The translations under genes were made by a program, and so were the position numbers. A stretch of 11,949 nt of DNA from Larix sibirica (taxonomy: Eukaryota; Streptophyta; Pinopsida; Pinales; Pinaceae): the NCBI GenBank assembly GCA_004151065.3, contig NWUY0303909556.1, positions 1-11,949 of the forward strand, given 5' to 3'. Positions 9,597 to 11,949 of the stretch are shown piece by piece. Position 1 is the stretch's first letter. Each line of letters starts with the position of its first letter. The notes under the pieces are model-generated. The model ran no database searches. It was not told the origin of the DNA and saw only the letters and a list, made by a program, of their open reading frames with translations.

Positions 9597-9917
9597 CAGT
9601 ACCGATATTTCTTCTTTTCTCTTTCAACCTTTGAGCCTCATTACGCTCTTTGGCAAAATTAGACCTCACCTCTGCATTTCCGGTATGTGCACAAATCTCA
9701 ACACCCTTCACCCCTTCATGCAAAATGTGAGCCTTGACTCTTGTGTAAGAGCCCTTGCATGTCTTTCCATTCTCACATAAATTACACCTCCTTCCCATGA
9801 ACCCCCACCAACCATTTGCCTGATCTTGGTAACATACTTCCAAAAAGGATAGTATTCATGCTGCTTATATGTTTCAAGAGCTCTAGGGCCTCTAGAAATG
9901 ACACTTTGAAAAGCCAT
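9597..9917 (-). pseudogene. BED-type zinc finger, N-terminal piece of a hAT-related protein, frameshifted
   Basis: From an ATG at 9917 one frame reads MAFQSVISRGPRALETYKQH and EYYPFWKYVTKI (to about 9822). The frame one base over then reads ANGWWGFMGRRCNLC, KGSYTRVKAHILHEGVKGV and EIC. Together they fit the plant BED finger of hAT transposases and their domesticated relatives: PLWKYVTKL, an aromatic block, CxxC (Cys codons starting at 9786 and 9777), KGSYTRVKAHLL with its His (9729), and a distal Cys (9693) in the fourth-ligand region. The frame break lies near 9822, so a one-base insertion or deletion disrupts the gene unless it is a sequencing error. A basic KEKRRN segment follows, then a possible donor (G|GTATGTGG, GT at 9596-9595). 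No transposase core or hAT dimerisation region was found to the left. BED fingers bind DNA, typically transposon ends; the parent gene could be a transposase or a host gene derived from one. Confidence 0.62.
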
Positions 9918-10156
9918 GAATGCTATAAAAACAGTAAATAAAGCTACTCGCCAAGTATAATGTTGCTCACACCCTTCTTGCTGCCGACAACCATCATCTT
10001 GCTGGAAATGTACCCAAGCCTGCTCCCAATGCTCCAAAACACAACTAAAATGCTTGTTTTTGTTGTAGGAAGCTCTTCTTGCTTAAGAAAGTGATGAAAG
10101 AGTGAATGAAGTGCTTTCTTCTAGAAAATAAAAGGTTGTTAGGGTTTCTAGAAAAG

Positions 10157-10236
10157 ATAAGATAATTGTATTAATGTCCATTGACTGACCACAAAAGTAT
10201 GTCGATGGGACTAGAGGATACATCCAGTAAGTGTAC
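10157..10236. repeat. Right copy of the ~80-bp direct repeat pair
   Basis: ATAAGATAATTGTATTAATGTCC...TGACCACAAAAGTATGTC...GTGTAC matches 8243-8325. On the minus strand it lies about 240 nt upstream of the BED-finger start, between a TATA-like site and the coding piece, where the transcribed leader of an element would be. Confidence 0.6.
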
Positions 10237-10312
10237 AATGTGGAAGTGCGAAAACAACTCCTGGAGAATGCTGAAAGTAAGATAAAGAATGATACAAGAA
10301 GTAAATGTATCC

Positions 10313-10323
10313 CCTATATAAGT
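10313..10323 (-). promoter_or_regulatory. TATA-box-like site upstream of the BED-finger piece
   Basis: The minus strand reads CTTATATAGGGG, about 395 nt before the ATG at 9917. The right copy of the direct repeat lies between the two. Placement suits a promoter, but the composition of the region makes chance matches easy. Confidence 0.25.
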
Positions 10324-10447
10324 ATTTGACTAAGCTAATCACTAGGCCTAACCAATTCTAATTTTTGTTTTATTTAATTGAGTATAAAAATCAATTAATT
10401 GTGTTTAATAACTAATTAGATTTGTTCATACTGTTTAATTAGTTGTT

Positions 10448-10670
10448 TTGATGCATTATGAGGGTCCCACACCCCCCAAAGTCGCTTGGACAGGCCCACA
10501 AAAGATTAAAAAAATCATTAGAAACATCCCAAAATTCGCTAAAATGGCCAGGAAACACTGGCCGTACCATACAGTGTTTCCAAATTGTGAAATACTGTAT
10601 GGTACAGCCGATGGCATTTCTAGGCCGTTTCATACCCGTTTTGATGTTTCGATTCAGGTACTAGAATGAC
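10448..10670. repeat. Imperfect foldback element with a central hairpin
   Basis: The core hairpin has GTACCATACAGTGTTTC (10564-10580) pairing with GAAATACTGTATGGTAC (10589-10605) across an 8-base loop, with one mismatch in 17. Weaker complementarity continues outward: GAAACATC on the left against GATGTTTC on the right, and ATGGCC against GGCCGT. The whole resembles a decayed foldback or MITE-like element, though no clean terminal inverted repeats or target duplication are visible. The overlapping plus-strand frames are by-products. Confidence 0.5.
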
Positions 10671-10688
10671 ACCTAGGTAGGCTTTTCC

Positions 10689-10826
10689 TGCAGCATAGAA
10701 ACACAATACTTGTGACAACATATTTATTCTTGCAACAATCTTGAGGAGATAAAGGCTTGCAACATAGAAACACAATACTTGTGACAACATATTTATTCTT
10801 GCAACAATCTTGAGAAGATAAAGGCT
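10689..10826. repeat. 69-bp tandem duplication, two copies
   Basis: Units 10689-10757 and 10758-10826 differ at two positions (CAGC/CAAC and GAGG/GAGA). The unit length is a multiple of three, so any frame through it shows a 23-residue repeat, but no coding gene is supported here. Confidence 0.93.
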
Positions 10827-10917
10827 AACAAGCCTAAGCTCTATCATTGCTTTGTGGACTTTCATAAAGCCTCTGCTACAGTTCCAAGGCACCTGTCCAT
10901 AGGCTCAATATCTTAGA

Positions 10918-11090
10918 AGTGTTTTAAAAACTGGCAGAACTAGTACCCGAACCAACCAGTTCAAGCAATTTGACCCTAATTTTAGAGGCACCATCCCTTG
11001 GAAGGCTTTGATGATCGATTCCATACCTAACCAACTAGTTCAAAACTAGTCGATTGACTAGAGCCTACCCATGGGAAAAAACGAAAAACA
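10918..11090. repeat. Fragment rich in ACTGG/CCAGT-type motifs
   Basis: It opens TTTTAAAAACTGG and contains ACCAACCAGTTCAA (10951-10964) and the related ACCAACTAGTTCAA (11030-11043), then AACTAGTCGATTGACTAG, ending in an A-rich run. Similar TTTTAAAAACCGG plus CCGGTT-type sequences are widespread dispersed repeats in plant genomes. Family assignment is from general memory and uncertain. Confidence 0.35.
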
Positions 11091-11405
11091 ACAAAAAAAA
11101 ACTAACCCCACTTCACCCCGTCCCCCCAACACTCAAATATGTATCACACTAATGTTGAAAAAGTTAACTTGGACAAGTGTTTTCCTTGGCTTGGAGCCTA
11201 GCCTAGGAAAAGTGTCCATCATGACCCTAAGTTAATAACTTTATGAGAAATAAAGTTAAAGTGACTTTTTAATTTAATATTTGTGTGACTTAAGGTGCCC
11301 TAAGTTGTGTCAACGAAGAATTAAAACACAACCGTTGATCTTGATGGCTAGGATTTAATCTAATCCATTAGATCTTAGGGTTAGGTTATCTTCATAATAA
11401 GAAAT

Positions 11406-11415
11406 TATAAAAAGG
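11406..11415 (+). promoter_or_regulatory. TATA box of the LTR-like segment
   Basis: TATAAAAAGG is a strong plant TATA match, about 250 bp into the segment and 520 bp before the AATAAA, as expected for a U3/R boundary. Confidence 0.4.
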
Positions 11416-11531
11416 AGATCTTGAGGTTAAAAGGCATTCATTATTATTTTTTCTTGAGAGGAGAAGATGAGACGGGAGGAGATGAGACGAGTTAGAAGAA
11501 ATTAGTGATAGCTTGAGAAGGGGTGCAAATC

Positions 11532-11581
11532 CCAAAGTCTAAGCTTGGCACACAAACCAAAGTCTAAGCTTGGCACACAAA
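11532..11581. repeat. Perfect 25-bp tandem duplication
   Basis: CCAAAGTCTAAGCTTGGCAC and five more bases (ACAAA) are repeated exactly at 11532-11556 and 11557-11581, with CC of a third unit following. The identity implies recent slippage inside the LTR-like segment. Confidence 0.93.
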
Positions 11582-11928
11582 CCGAGAAGCTACAGCAGCA
11601 GTGGAATCCATACAGCAGTGAAGTTTATCGGCCGTATAGTCTCACGCGGGCACAGATTCCAAGGATCTGGTTCAACACGCAAATTGAGGCAAAATTCTAT
11701 GTCTTTTCAGTGACCATACAGCAATACTGTTTTGCAGCTTTAATTCTGGGTGCAACTATAACAGCTGGCACAAATCCCAAGGCATTAAATGCTGGAAAAA
11801 TTGGTCGTACAGCTGAGGAAAATGTACAGTCAGATCTACACAGAAATCAAAGTGAATTGAGGAGTGAGATAAGTAATTTCTAATGATGTTTGTACAGTAT
11901 GTAAGCAAGAAGAACTTATGTTGCTCTT

Positions 11929-11936
11929 AATAAAAT
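11929..11936 (+). terminator. Polyadenylation signal (AATAAAAT)
   Basis: AATAAAAT lies near the end of the LTR-like segment, in the position of an R-region polyadenylation signal. Confidence 0.35.
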
Positions 11937-11949
11937 ACTCTTTCTCTCA

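Larger units (their letters stand above)
11153..11949 (+). mobile_element. LTR-like segment, possibly cut by the window end
   Basis: It starts TGTTGAAAAAGTTAAC and the window ends CTCTCA, matching the TG...CA borders of plant LTRs. In order it carries a TATA box (TATAAAAAGG from 11406), a leader with a purine-rich GAGAGGAGAAGATGAGACGG stretch, and AATAAAAT (11929-11936) 13 nt before the window end. This is the U3-R-U5 order of a plus-oriented LTR of about 800 bp. No primer-binding site, second LTR or polyprotein lies within view, so a solo LTR, a 5' LTR or an ordinary short transcription unit are all possible. The 112-codon open frame at 11545-11883 opens on TTG, has no evident ATG start and matches nothing known. 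Confidence 0.4.

Noticed and set aside
10620-10892. Minus-strand frame showing a 23-residue repeat.
   Set aside because: The repeat is only the translation of the 69-bp DNA duplication; composition and context are not coding.
11545-11883. Plus-strand open frame of 112 codons.
   Set aside because: It starts on TTG, has no evident in-frame ATG and no recognisable domain. It overlaps a tandem repeat in an LTR-like segment.

Overview
The window looks like nuclear DNA of a seed plant. It is AT-rich, has long gene-poor stretches, contains a spliced coding segment with ordinary plant GT-AG introns, and carries decayed transposable-element pieces of plant type: a Ty1/copia reverse-transcriptase remnant, a tRNA-derived SINE, a plant-type BED zinc finger and an LTR-like segment. 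The long repeat-filled spacing would suit a large genome such as a gymnosperm's, but nothing here proves that. There is no bacterial or phage content.

Layout. 1-1860 is repeat territory: CTAGGG palindromes (84-127), a copia RT fossil (749-913), three successive local duplications (1144-1229, 1261-1404, 1423/1556-1646) and a SINE-like element starting near 1645. 1860-4760 holds no gene I can support, only a 13-bp triplication (2028-2060) and a duplicated block of about 85 bp (3821-3990). The only convincing host coding sequence is on the minus strand: two joined exons (5396-5314 and 5230-4762) encode the last 183 residues of a larger Arg/Ser/Gly-rich protein. I recognise its conserved-looking tail but cannot name it. 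Its earlier exons were not found.

5480-8240 is non-coding as far as I can see and could hold a long intron of that gene. 8240-10325 is a compound mobile-element region. A BED-type zinc-finger coding piece on the minus strand (9917-9597) is broken by a frameshift, and two diverged direct copies of an 80-bp sequence (8243-8325 and 10157-10236) flank it. 10440-11090 contains an imperfect foldback with a strong hairpin, a 69-bp tandem duplication and a fragment rich in CCA[AG]/ACTGG-like motifs. From about 11153 to the window end the sequence has the layout of an LTR in plus orientation (TG start, TATA box, AATAAA, ending in CA), with a 25-bp tandem duplication inside.

The parts do not form a pathway or operon. 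The picture is the 3' end of one host gene in a background of layered, decayed transposable elements. I saw no convincing undescribed system. The most informative items are the BED-finger piece between direct repeats and the unnamed protein tail.
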